From contig JAYRXX010000025.1 in the NCBI GenBank assembly GCA_041917295.1, forward strand, positions 115,314-179,313: a stretch of DNA of 64,000 bases, in the 5' to 3' direction. Source of the stretch: JADKHR01 sp041917295 (GTDB lineage: Bacteria > Elusimicrobiota > Elusimicrobia > FEN-1173). The notes below the pieces were generated by a model that worked only from the letters and a program-made list of their open reading frames with translations, was not told where the DNA came from and ran no database searches. Below, piece after piece: positions 24,500 through 32,707 of this stretch. The position numbers were made by a program, and so were the translations under genes. Within the stretch, counting starts at the first letter, position 1; the number at the start of each line of letters is the position of its first letter.

Positions 24500-24985
24500 A
24501 TGGCGATTGTTTTGGTTCGCATCGACGATCGGCTGATTCACGGCCAGGTGGTGGGCGGATGGATGCCGGTCATTCAGGCCGAACGGGTGGTGGTGGTGTC
24601 GGACCGGGCCGCGGGCGATTCTCTTCAAACGGGGTTGATGCGCATGGCCGTGCCCGACGGTGTTACGGTGGACGTGTTGACGGTGGACCAGGCGGCGCCT
24701 TTGCTCAAAAAAGAGGCCTGGGGCGCCCAACGGGTTTTGCTTCTTCTTCCCGGCCTTACCGAATTGGCCGCGTTGGTGGACGCCGGGGCGTCGTTTGCCC
24801 AGGTTAATTTGGGCGGCCTCCACGACGCGCCGGGGCGGTCCATGGTGGCGCCCCATTTGGCGTTTTCGGCGGAGGAACGGGCCCTGTTGGTTCGGTTGGT
24901 TAAGGAGGGGGTCCGGTTCGAAACGCGGCCGTTGCCCGGCGACGTTCCGGTGCCGCTGAAAGACTTAATCCCTGGCTTGAAGTAA
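24500..24985 (+). CDS. PTS mannose/fructose/sorbose EIIB
   Basis: 161 residues; the phospho-His is in the motif RIDDRLIHGQVVGGWMP (near residue 15), and AQVNLGGLHDAPGRS continues the family pattern. The frame is open from 24482, but the ATG at 24500 matches the family N-terminus MAIVLVRIDDRL. Overlaps EIIC by one base. Confidence 0.92.
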   Translation: MAIVLVRIDDRLIHGQVVGGWMPVIQAERVVVVSDRAAGDSLQTGLMRMAVPDGVTVDVLTVDQAAPLLKKEAWGAQRVLLLLPGLTELAALVDAGASFAQVNLGGLHDAPGRSMVAPHLAFSAEERALLVRLVKEGVRFETRPLPGDVPVPLKDLIPGLK

Positions 24986-25635
24986 TGGCGACCGCGTTGG
25001 TGGCGTTGGTGTACGGATTGTTTTCGTTGGACCATTTCGCCGTCGGCCCGTTTTTGTTGTCCCGCCCGTTGGTGTTGGGCGGGTTAGCGGGATTGCTGTG
25101 CGGGCATCCGGCCGACGGGTTGGCTATGGGCTTTATCGCCGAATGCGTGTGGATCATGGTCCCTCCGGCGGGGGGCGGCCACTGGGATGTTGGGTTTGTG
25201 GCGGCGTTGGCGTGCGTGTGGGCTTTGCCTGGACCGGCGCCGGTTGAGAAAAAAGCCCTGGTGTTGGCTTTCTTGTTCGCCATTCCGTTTGCCGTGCTGG
25301 GCCGGCAGGCGGACCAATGGGTTCGGCGCAACATGCGGGTTTTGTCGTTGCGGGCGTTGGCGGGCGTCGATCATGGGCTGGTGGGGCCGCTTCGCTACGG
25401 GATGGGATTTGCGGCCGTGGTGTGGGTGTTGAAAAGTTTGGTTTTGTTTTTTCTGGCGGATTCCTTGGGCGGGGCCTTATACGCTGAAGTGCTTCCCCGC
25501 GTGACGGGCCCCTGGCAGGAAGGGCTGGAGCAGGCCTGGTCTCTGTTTCCGTTCTTGGCGGCGGGGGCGTTGTTGCACCATTTTTCGAAGCGGATCGGCA
25601 ACGGCTCGTGGTGGCGGTCGGGGACGGGCCTGTGA
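24985..25635 (+). CDS. PTS mannose-family EIIC membrane component
   Basis: 216-residue membrane protein with about six hydrophobic segments; VLGGLAGLLCGHPADGLAMG is the conserved EII-Sor/Man C signature. With EIID it forms the sugar channel. Sugar specificity cannot be told from the sequence. Stop overlaps the EIID start by four bases (GTGA). Confidence 0.85.
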   Translation: MATALVALVYGLFSLDHFAVGPFLLSRPLVLGGLAGLLCGHPADGLAMGFIAECVWIMVPPAGGGHWDVGFVAALACVWALPGPAPVEKKALVLAFLFAIPFAVLGRQADQWVRRNMRVLSLRALAGVDHGLVGPLRYGMGFAAVVWVLKSLVLFFLADSLGGALYAEVLPRVTGPWQEGLEQAWSLFPFLAAGALLHHFSKRIGNGSWWRSGTGL

Positions 25636-26375
25636 CGTTGCCTCGTCGGGATTTGGTTCGGATCTTCTTTCGGTCTTTTTTGATTCAAGGGTTATGGACG
25701 GTTCAACGGGTCCAAAATTTGGGGTACCTTTACAGCCTCTGGCCGGTGTTTCGCCGGCTCTATCCCAAACGGGAAGACCGGGCCCACGTGGGCCGCGCCC
25801 ACGCCGGTTATTTCAGCACCCACCCCTACACATCGGGGATTTTGATGGGCGTTGTGGCGGGGTTGGAAACGGATTTGGCCGAAGGGCACGGGCCCGCGCG
25901 CGAAACCATCCTCGCCGCGCGGTCGGCCATGTCGGGCCCTTTGGCGGCGTTGGGGGAATCTTTTTTCTGGGGCACGTGGTTGCCTTTTTGCGCCGCTTTG
26001 TGTTGGCTGTTGAACGGGCATGTGATTGAATCAACGGGATGGACGATTGTTTTGTTTGTCGGCCTGTTTAACCTTCCTCACCTGTGGGTGAGAAGCGCGG
26101 GCTTGTGGCTGGGGTACCGGTGGAAAACGGAGGTGGTTCCCCACTTGGTTTTGTTTCAGGTCCAAAAAATGCTCCCTTATCTGGCGGCGGGGGGAATGGT
26201 GTTGGCGGTGTTGCACGCCGTGTTCCTGTCGTCGGACAGCACGACGGTGGTCCAGGGTTTGTTGTGGACGGGCTTTTTTTGGGGAACGCTCCGATTGGGT
26301 ATCCGGCCGTCTTTCGTGGCGGTGGCCGTCGCGGGTGTATCGATGGCGTTGGCTTGGGGGAGAACTTTACTATGA
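25632..26375 (+). CDS. PTS mannose-family EIID membrane component
   Basis: 247 residues; N-terminal FFRSFLIQGLWTVQRVQNLG and FSTHPYTSGILMGVVAGLE match EIID, followed by C-terminal hydrophobic helices. A start at the GTG at 25632 is preferred over 25608 because it overlaps the EIIC stop and gives the family N-terminus. Stop overlaps the HPr ATG (ATGA). Confidence 0.88.
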   Translation: MTLPRRDLVRIFFRSFLIQGLWTVQRVQNLGYLYSLWPVFRRLYPKREDRAHVGRAHAGYFSTHPYTSGILMGVVAGLETDLAEGHGPARETILAARSAMSGPLAALGESFFWGTWLPFCAALCWLLNGHVIESTGWTIVLFVGLFNLPHLWVRSAGLWLGYRWKTEVVPHLVLFQVQKMLPYLAAGGMVLAVLHAVFLSSDSTTVVQGLLWTGFFWGTLRLGIRPSFVAVAVAGVSMALAWGRTLL

Positions 26376-26638
26376 TCGAACGAACGTTTACCGTGTTAAA
26401 TAAAATGGGCCTTCACGCGCGGCCCGCGGCGGCGCTGGTCACCGCCCTTCAGAAATTCGACAGCGAAGTGGCCTTGCGTAAAGACGATCAAGAAGTGGAC
26501 GGGAAAAGCATCATGGGGATTTTGACCCTGACCGCCGAATTTGGTTCAAAATTGACCGTGGTGGCGGACGGACCCGACGAGCAGGCGCTGATGGACAACA
26601 TGAACCAATTTTTCATCGACCAGGAACACGAGGAGTAG
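26372..26638 (+). CDS. ptsH: Phosphocarrier protein HPr
   Basis: 88 residues. His15 lies in KMGLHARPAAALV, the EI phosphorylation site, and Ser46 in VDGKSIMGILTL, the HprK site; both are intact, so the operon has general PTS phosphotransfer and regulatory phosphorylation. Four bases separate its stop from the ptsI start. Confidence 0.96.
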   Translation: MIERTFTVLNKMGLHARPAAALVTALQKFDSEVALRKDDQEVDGKSIMGILTLTAEFGSKLTVVADGPDEQALMDNMNQFFIDQEHEE

Positions 26639-26642
26639 GCCC

Positions 26643-28400
26643 ATGGGCTCCCCCGCCACGCCGCCCGAAACCCGCGTTTTTAAAGGCATCTCGGCTTCGC
26701 CCGGGATTGCGTTGGGGAAGGCGTTTGTTTTAGAAGACATGGACCTGGCCGTGGGCCGCTGGCAGGTGCCCCCCGAAGCCGTCAAGGCCGAGGTGTCGCG
26801 ATTTCGCTCGGCGGTGGCCGACACGCGCAAAGAAATGATCGCCACCCAGCAAAAGATTTTAAAACTGTTGGGCAAAACCCACGCCCGCCTGATTGAAGCG
26901 TATCTCCTGATCTTGGAAGACCCGCTGATTTCCAAAGACGTGGTTAAAAACATCACCACCAACCGGGTCAACGCCGAGTACGCCCTGTCGGAGGCGGTGG
27001 CCGGCGCGGTCAAAACGTTGGAAGCCGCCACCGACGAGTATTTTCGGGAACGTCGCCACGACGTGTTGGACGTGGGACGCAAAATTTTGCTTCACCTGTT
27101 GGGGCATCAGCCCCAGGACCTGGAAGATTTAAACGAGCCGTCCGTGATTGTGGCCCGCAACTTGACGCCGTCCGATACGGTCCACATGAAAGCCCAATTC
27201 GCTGAGGGGTTCGCCACCGACATCGGGGGCCGGACCAGTCACACGGCCATTTTGGCCAACTCCCTGGAAATCCCGGCGGTGGTGGGCCTGCACGAAATCA
27301 CCCGTCACGTCCGACCCGGCGACATGATGATTTTGGACGGCAACACCGGCACGGTGATCTTAAACCCCCCGCCGGACGTGGTGGACAATTACCGCCGCGA
27401 GCGCGACATCCGCGGGGCCGAGCGGCGGGATTTGGAACGGTTGCGCGATCAAACCGCCCAAACCACCGATGGCCGCCGCATCGCCTTGGCCGCCAACATC
27501 GATTCGCCCGGCGAAATCAAAAACCTTCTGGCCAACGGCGCCGAAGGGGTGGGCCTCTACCGCACCGAGTTTGTTTATCTCAACCGCGGGGGGTTGCCCA
27601 CGGAAGAAGAACATTACCGCCATTACGCCAAAGTGGTTCAGTCGGTTTTGCCGCACCCGGTCATCATTAGAACCTTGGACATCGGCGGGGACAAGTTGGT
27701 GGATTTGGGGTTTCCGGAAATGAACAAACGGGAACCCAACCCGTTCTTGGGGTTGCGGGGGATTCGGTTGGCGTTGCGTCATCCGGACTTGTTTCGCACG
27801 CAAATTCGAGCCATCTTGCGCGCGTCGGCCCACGGCAAAGCGCGGATGATGTTTCCCATGGTGTCGGGCCTGGAAGAGTTTCGCGCCGCCCGCAAATTGG
27901 TCCACGTGTGCATGGACGAACTGCGCAAAGAAAATTTGCCCTTCGACGAAAAAATCGAAGTGGGATTGATGATCGAAGTGCCCTCCGCCGCGTTGGTGGT
28001 GGATTACTTGGCGCAAGAAGCGGACTTTATGTCCATCGGCACCAACGACTTGATTCAATACACCCTGGCGGTGGACCGGGTGAACGACGAAGTCTCCCAT
28101 TTGTATGAGCCGCTTCACCCGGCCATTTTGAGGCTCATTCACCAAACGGTTCAGGCGGGCCACGCGGCGGGCAAATGGGTGGGCTTGTGCGGCGAAATGG
28201 CCGGCGACGCGGAACTGACGCCCTTTTTGTTGGGGTTGGAATTGGACGAGTTGTCGGTGTCTCCGGGCATGGTGCCGAAAATAAAAAAAGTGATTCGCGA
28301 AAGCAAATTTTCCGATTGTCGCACGCTGGTGGTGGATGCCCTGAAAGATCCGTCCCGCGAAAACGTTCAGGCTTTGTTGCGTCGGTATCGCAACCACTAA
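26643..28400 (+). CDS. ptsI: PTS enzyme I (phosphoenolpyruvate-protein phosphotransferase)
   Basis: 585-residue EI that transfers phosphate from PEP to HPr His15. The active His is in GGRTSHTAILANSLEIPAVV (about residue 200), and the C-terminal PEP-binding barrel has GLYRTEFVYLNR, FPMVSGLEE, GLMIEVPSAALVVD, SIGTNDLIQYTLAVDR and GLCGEMAGD. Last of the PTS genes; lepA follows 14 bases later. Confidence 0.96.
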   Translation: MGSPATPPETRVFKGISASPGIALGKAFVLEDMDLAVGRWQVPPEAVKAEVSRFRSAVADTRKEMIATQQKILKLLGKTHARLIEAYLLILEDPLISKDVVKNITTNRVNAEYALSEAVAGAVKTLEAATDEYFRERRHDVLDVGRKILLHLLGHQPQDLEDLNEPSVIVARNLTPSDTVHMKAQFAEGFATDIGGRTSHTAILANSLEIPAVVGLHEITRHVRPGDMMILDGNTGTVILNPPPDVVDNYRRERDIRGAERRDLERLRDQTAQTTDGRRIALAANIDSPGEIKNLLANGAEGVGLYRTEFVYLNRGGLPTEEEHYRHYAKVVQSVLPHPVIIRTLDIGGDKLVDLGFPEMNKREPNPFLGLRGIRLALRHPDLFRTQIRAILRASAHGKARMMFPMVSGLEEFRAARKLVHVCMDELRKENLPFDEKIEVGLMIEVPSAALVVDYLAQEADFMSIGTNDLIQYTLAVDRVNDEVSHLYEPLHPAILRLIHQTVQAGHAAGKWVGLCGEMAGDAELTPFLLGLELDELSVSPGMVPKIKKVIRESKFSDCRTLVVDALKDPSRENVQALLRRYRNH

Positions 28401-28414
28401 CCACCGAGGGTTCC

Positions 28415-30226
28415 ATGGACACATCCCGCATCCGCAATTTCTGCATTATCGCCCACATCGATCACGGCAAAAGCACCCTGGCTGACCGTCTGTTGGAAGA
28501 AACCGGCACGGTTCCCCGTCGGGAAATGCGCGCCCAAATTTTGGACGGGATGGAATTGGAACGCGAGCGCGGCATCACCATCAAAGCCAAAGCCGTCCGC
28601 ATGACCTGGACCCACGGCGGTCAAACCTATTTGTTGAACCTCATCGACACGCCCGGCCACGTGGATTTTACCTACGAAGTCAGCCGCGCCATGGCCGCCT
28701 GCGAAGGCGCCCTGTTGTTGGTGGACGCCAGCCAGGGCGTCGAGGCCCAAACCCTGGCCAACGCCCAATTGGCCCTGGACGCCGGGTTGACGGTGATCCC
28801 CATCATCAACAAGATCGATCTGCCGTCGGCCGACGCCGAAGGAGTCAAAAACCAAATCCACGAATTTTTGGGGTTGGAAGGACCGTTTTTGCCGGTGAGC
28901 GCCAAGGAAGGGCGCGGGGTGCCGGAAGTTTTGAAAGCCATCGTCGAACAAATTCCGCCCCCCGCCGGCGATCCTTCCAAACCTCTGGCGGCGTTGGTGT
29001 TCGACTCCATTTACGACTCCTATCGAGGTGTCATCGTTTACACCCGGGTGATGGACGGTGTTTTGAAAGCGGGCCAAAAAGTGCGGTTCATGGCCCAGGG
29101 CATCGTCAACGATGTTGAAGAAGTGGGCCACCTTCAACTGAAATTCGTGAAAGCCGATTCGTTGTCCGCTGGAGAAGCGGGGTACGTGGTGTGCGGCATT
29201 AAAGACATCCACCAAGTCAAGGTGGGCGACACCATCACCGAACACACGCGTCCCACCGCCACCCCCCACGTGGGCTACCGGGACATGAAACCGTTCGTGT
29301 TTGCCGGGTTTTATCCCATCAATCAAGCCGACTACGAAAACTTAAAGAAGGCCATCGACAAACTTCATCTGGAAGACGCCGCCTTTTTCCACCAGCCGGA
29401 AACCTCGGTGGCGTTGGGGTTTGGGTTTCGGTGCGGGTTTTTGGGGCTGTTGCACATGGATATTATTCAAGAACGGATTCGGCGGGAATTCGACGTGGAT
29501 ATTTTGGTTACCTCTCCGACGGTAATTTACCGCGTGACGACCCACACCGGCAAAACCATGGAATACGACAGCCCCGCCAAGTTTCCCCCGTATGGCGACA
29601 TCAAAGCCATCGAGGAACCCTACGTGTTGGCCACGGTGGTGGTCCCCGCGGAGTTTGTGGGGCCCGTGATGCAACTGTGCCAGGACCGTCGCGGGAAGTT
29701 TATTGATATGCGTTACTTGACCCCCACCCGGGTGGTGTTGAAATACGAAACCCCGTTGTCGGAAGTGGTGGTGGACTTTTACGACGCGCTCAAGTCTATT
29801 TCCAAGGGGTACGCCTCGTTCGATTACGAGCACGTGGGATACCAGCCGGGGGATTTGTTGCGCATGGACATTTTGATCAACGAAGAGGAAATCGATGCGT
29901 TCTCGTCGGTGGTGCCCGCCGAGTCGGCCCAGCAACGGGGCCGGGAAATTTGCGAGCGGTTGCGGGAACTGATTCCCCGCCAGATGTTTGAGATCCCCAT
30001 TCAGGCCAAATTGGGCGGGCGCATTGTCTCGCGGGAAACGGTTCGCGCCATGCGCAAAGACGTTTTGGCCAAATGTTACGGCGGCGACATCACCCGCAAA
30101 CGCAAACTTCTGGAAAAACAAAAAGAAGGCAAAAAGCGCATGCGCCAGTTTGGGGCGGTGGAAATACCCCAAGAGGCGTTTTTGGCCGTGCTCCGGCGCG
30201 ACGACGGCGGTTCAAAAAAGGACTAA
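28415..30226 (+). CDS. lepA: Elongation factor 4 (LepA)
   Basis: 603-residue translational GTPase that back-translocates or assists stalled/initiating ribosomes. G1 is AHIDHGKS (residues 13-20), G3 is DTPGHVDF and G4 is NKIDLP; the LepA-specific C-terminal domain follows with AKCYGGDITRKRKLLEKQKE. Start ATG at 28415 sets the usual LepA N-terminus; the frame is open further upstream but overlaps ptsI. Confidence 0.96.
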   Translation: MDTSRIRNFCIIAHIDHGKSTLADRLLEETGTVPRREMRAQILDGMELERERGITIKAKAVRMTWTHGGQTYLLNLIDTPGHVDFTYEVSRAMAACEGALLLVDASQGVEAQTLANAQLALDAGLTVIPIINKIDLPSADAEGVKNQIHEFLGLEGPFLPVSAKEGRGVPEVLKAIVEQIPPPAGDPSKPLAALVFDSIYDSYRGVIVYTRVMDGVLKAGQKVRFMAQGIVNDVEEVGHLQLKFVKADSLSAGEAGYVVCGIKDIHQVKVGDTITEHTRPTATPHVGYRDMKPFVFAGFYPINQADYENLKKAIDKLHLEDAAFFHQPETSVALGFGFRCGFLGLLHMDIIQERIRREFDVDILVTSPTVIYRVTTHTGKTMEYDSPAKFPPYGDIKAIEEPYVLATVVVPAEFVGPVMQLCQDRRGKFIDMRYLTPTRVVLKYETPLSEVVVDFYDALKSISKGYASFDYEHVGYQPGDLLRMDILINEEEIDAFSSVVPAESAQQRGREICERLRELIPRQMFEIPIQAKLGGRIVSRETVRAMRKDVLAKCYGGDITRKRKLLEKQKEGKKRMRQFGAVEIPQEAFLAVLRRDDGGSKKD

Positions 30227-30229
30227 CCC

Positions 30230-31498
30230 ATGGAAGAAAAACTGTTTTGGATTTCGTTGGTCAGCGGGGTGTACACCCTGGCGTTTAAGCGGTTCTTGAA
30301 AGAGCCCAAACGGTTGGAGAACCCCGTTGGGGTGTGTCTTTTGAACGGTTTGTTTTGGGCGTTTGTGGGCGTGGCCGCTGGGTTTTTGGTGGTGTCTTAC
30401 AGAGAATTAAACACGTTAAGCGTTCCTCTGGGCGTTGCGTGCGCGGTTGCCGGCGGGTTGTTGGGGGTGTTGTGGATTCTTCCGCCGGCGTTAACCCTCG
30501 CGTCGATTTTATGGCCCGTTCAAGCGGTGGCTTTTCCAGTGGCGTTGGGGGGACTGCTGGGCATCCCGGCCGGGGCCTTGACGTTGGGGGCCGTGGGGGT
30601 GGGGCTGCTGGGCCTTGCCGCTGGCCAACTGGCCCGGGGCATGTCGGGATCCATGGGCCGGGCGGCGGTGGCCGGCCTGCTGTGTGCCGAGGGCGCGTTG
30701 GCGGGGTATTGGTTTTCCAGTTCCGGCGGCGGCAATCCGTCGTTGGTGATCCCCCTGGCGTTGGGCGGGTTGGGATACCTGGTGGGCCACGGTTGGCGGC
30801 CCCGGACTCGCTGGTCGGCCGACGAAAACGGTGTGCGGTTGCGCGAATCGTTGGAATGGGCGGACACGGGCTTTTCGGCTATCCTGTTGGCGTCGGTGAT
30901 CATGTATTTCGTGGTGCAGGCCTTTAAAATTCCGTCGGGGTCCATGCGGAGCACGCTGTTGGAAGGCGACCACCTGTTCGTTAATAAATTTATTTACGGG
31001 TTGCGGGTGCCTTACACGGGCCGGCGGGTGGCGCGGTTTCGTGACGTTCAGCGCGGCGACATTGTGGTGTTTCGGTTCCCCACAGACAACAAAGGCAACG
31101 CCCATTACGGCAAAGATTTCATTAAACGCGCCATCGCCTTGCCCGGGGACACCGTGGAAATCCGGGACAAAAAAGTGTTTGTGAACGGCCAGCTTCAGAC
31201 TGAACCCTTCGCCCAGTTTGAGGACGATTATTTAATTCCTCCCGCAGACCTGTTGGCTGAAAAAGAACGGTTTCAAGAACTGTGGGAGACGCGGCAATTG
31301 GCCCGGGCTCCCGGCGGCGAAATTGTGCGGGATAATTTTGGCCCGGTGGTGGTCCCCGCACACACGTATTTTGTGATGGGGGACAACCGGGACCGGTCCT
31401 TTGACGGTCGGTTTTGGGGGCCCATGCCTGACACCCACCTGAAAGGGAAAGCCTGGGTTTTGTATTGGCCCTTTTCCCGTTGGAAAATCATCCGCTGA
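30230..31498 (+). CDS. lepB: Signal peptidase I with long hydrophobic N-terminal extension
   Basis: Type I signal peptidase (S26) that cleaves Sec/Tat signal peptides at the periplasmic face. The catalytic Ser is about S238 in KIPSGSMRSTLLEGD, the general-base Lys about K299 in GKDFIKRAIALPGD, and the substrate-side motif is VMGDNRDRSFDGRFWG. Before the catalytic domain lie about 220 residues with several hydrophobic segments instead of the usual one or two helices. Nothing identifies a separate domain; it may simply be a multi-span anchor. Three bases after lepA; the following hemW start lies after its stop. Confidence 0.92.
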   Translation: MEEKLFWISLVSGVYTLAFKRFLKEPKRLENPVGVCLLNGLFWAFVGVAAGFLVVSYRELNTLSVPLGVACAVAGGLLGVLWILPPALTLASILWPVQAVAFPVALGGLLGIPAGALTLGAVGVGLLGLAAGQLARGMSGSMGRAAVAGLLCAEGALAGYWFSSSGGGNPSLVIPLALGGLGYLVGHGWRPRTRWSADENGVRLRESLEWADTGFSAILLASVIMYFVVQAFKIPSGSMRSTLLEGDHLFVNKFIYGLRVPYTGRRVARFRDVQRGDIVVFRFPTDNKGNAHYGKDFIKRAIALPGDTVEIRDKKVFVNGQLQTEPFAQFEDDYLIPPADLLAEKERFQELWETRQLARAPGGEIVRDNFGPVVVPAHTYFVMGDNRDRSFDGRFWGPMPDTHLKGKAWVLYWPFSRWKIIR

Positions 31499-31503
31499 CC
31501 TCG

Positions 31504-32592
31504 TTGTCGTCCACAGGGCTCTACCTCCATATCCCGTTTTGCGCGGTAAAATGCCGGTTTTGTGATTTTGCCGCTTACCCTGGCCGTCGGGCCGACGTCC
31601 CGCGCTATTTAGCGACGCTTAAAAAAGAACTAAGCAAAAAAACAGATCGGCTCGCGCTCGATACCCTGTATGTGGGGGGCGGGACACCCTCCCTGTTGGA
31701 TCCTTCCGAATGGATCGGATTGCTCGACTCTGTAAAAAACGCGTTCGAGTTGCTCCCCGGTGTCGAGTTTTCCATGGAATGCAATCCCGACGGGGTTTCG
31801 CCGGAAAAGTGGGACGCTTGGGTGTCCTCGGGTGTTAACCGGATCAGTTTGGGACTTCAGACCGACGATCCCGGGTTGCTGGCGGTGTTGGGGCGGACTC
31901 ACTCGTGGGACGATTTTGAGAGCGCGTTCAAAACCGCCCGCCGACAAAAAATTCACGCAATCAATGTGGACCTGATGTTTGGGTTGCCGGGCCAAACCAT
32001 AACCGGCTGGACCGATACCCTTCGGCGCGTGGCGGATCTGGGGCCGGATCACGTTTCCGCTTACGGGTTGCAGGTGGAAGAACACACCTACTTTCATCGA
32101 TCCGGCGTTCAAGCAGACGACGACCGGCAAGCGGATATGTACGAAATCGCCGCCGACCTGCTTGAATCGGCGGGGTATGTTCATTACGAAATATCGAATT
32201 TCGCTCGGCCGGGGTTTGAGTGTCGCCACAATCTCCGATATTGGCGCAACCAAGCCTGCCTGGGCATCGGCGTTTCCGCGGCGGGTTACGATGGCACTCG
32301 CCGAAAAACGAACACGGACGATCTGACGGCCTATATGAACTCAGTGGAAACCCGCGGCGTCTCTGACCATGAAACCGTGGAGTTAACCCCCGCCCAACGG
32401 GAAGGGGAAAACCTGATGCTGGGCCTGCGGCTCAAAGAGGGGGTTCTCCCTTCGTCCCGAGGTTTGGCTCTTTACGGCGATGTCCTTGACCGCCACGTCC
32501 GGGGCGGCCTTTTGGTTCGTGACGGCACGCGCTATCGCCCCACCCGAACAGGTTGGAGGTTGTCCAATCGCCTGTTTGTGGACCTTCTTTAG
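31504..32592 (+). CDS. hemW: Radical SAM coproporphyrinogen oxidase-like protein HemW
   Basis: 362-residue radical SAM protein; the [4Fe-4S] cluster is held by the CX3CX2C in IPFCAVKCRFCDF (residues 13, 17, 20), followed by YVGGGTPSLLDPSEW and the HemW-type C-terminal domain. HemW is now regarded as a heme chaperone rather than an oxidase. The start is the TTG at 31504, after the lepB stop; an in-frame start at 31465 would overlap lepB. After the gene, 32593-32707 is non-coding and holds the promoter region of the giant gene. Confidence 0.9.
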   Translation: MSSTGLYLHIPFCAVKCRFCDFAAYPGRRADVPRYLATLKKELSKKTDRLALDTLYVGGGTPSLLDPSEWIGLLDSVKNAFELLPGVEFSMECNPDGVSPEKWDAWVSSGVNRISLGLQTDDPGLLAVLGRTHSWDDFESAFKTARRQKIHAINVDLMFGLPGQTITGWTDTLRRVADLGPDHVSAYGLQVEEHTYFHRSGVQADDDRQADMYEIAADLLESAGYVHYEISNFARPGFECRHNLRYWRNQACLGIGVSAAGYDGTRRKTNTDDLTAYMNSVETRGVSDHETVELTPAQREGENLMLGLRLKEGVLPSSRGLALYGDVLDRHVRGGLLVRDGTRYRPTRTGWRLSNRLFVDLL

Positions 32593-32658
32593 TCGGGAAA
32601 TTGCATTTAAACCGCTTAATTAACAACCGTTTTAAAAAATAAAAAGTTTACGAGTTTG

Positions 32659-32699
32659 TTACAAGTTCTTAAGGGGATCTTCGGGGTTCTTGTGGTATG
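32659..32699 (+). promoter_or_regulatory. Upstream element and -10 box of the giant gene
   Basis: TTACAAGTTCTTAAGGG (32659-32675) is identical to the motif at 14049-14065 and also lies exactly 32 bases before an ATG. A TATGCT (32694-32699) ends eight bases before the ATG at 32708. No consensus -35 fits 16-18 bp upstream, so the shared motif may take that role for an alternative sigma factor or bind an activator. Confidence 0.5.
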
Positions 32700-32707
32700 C
32701 TAGGGCT

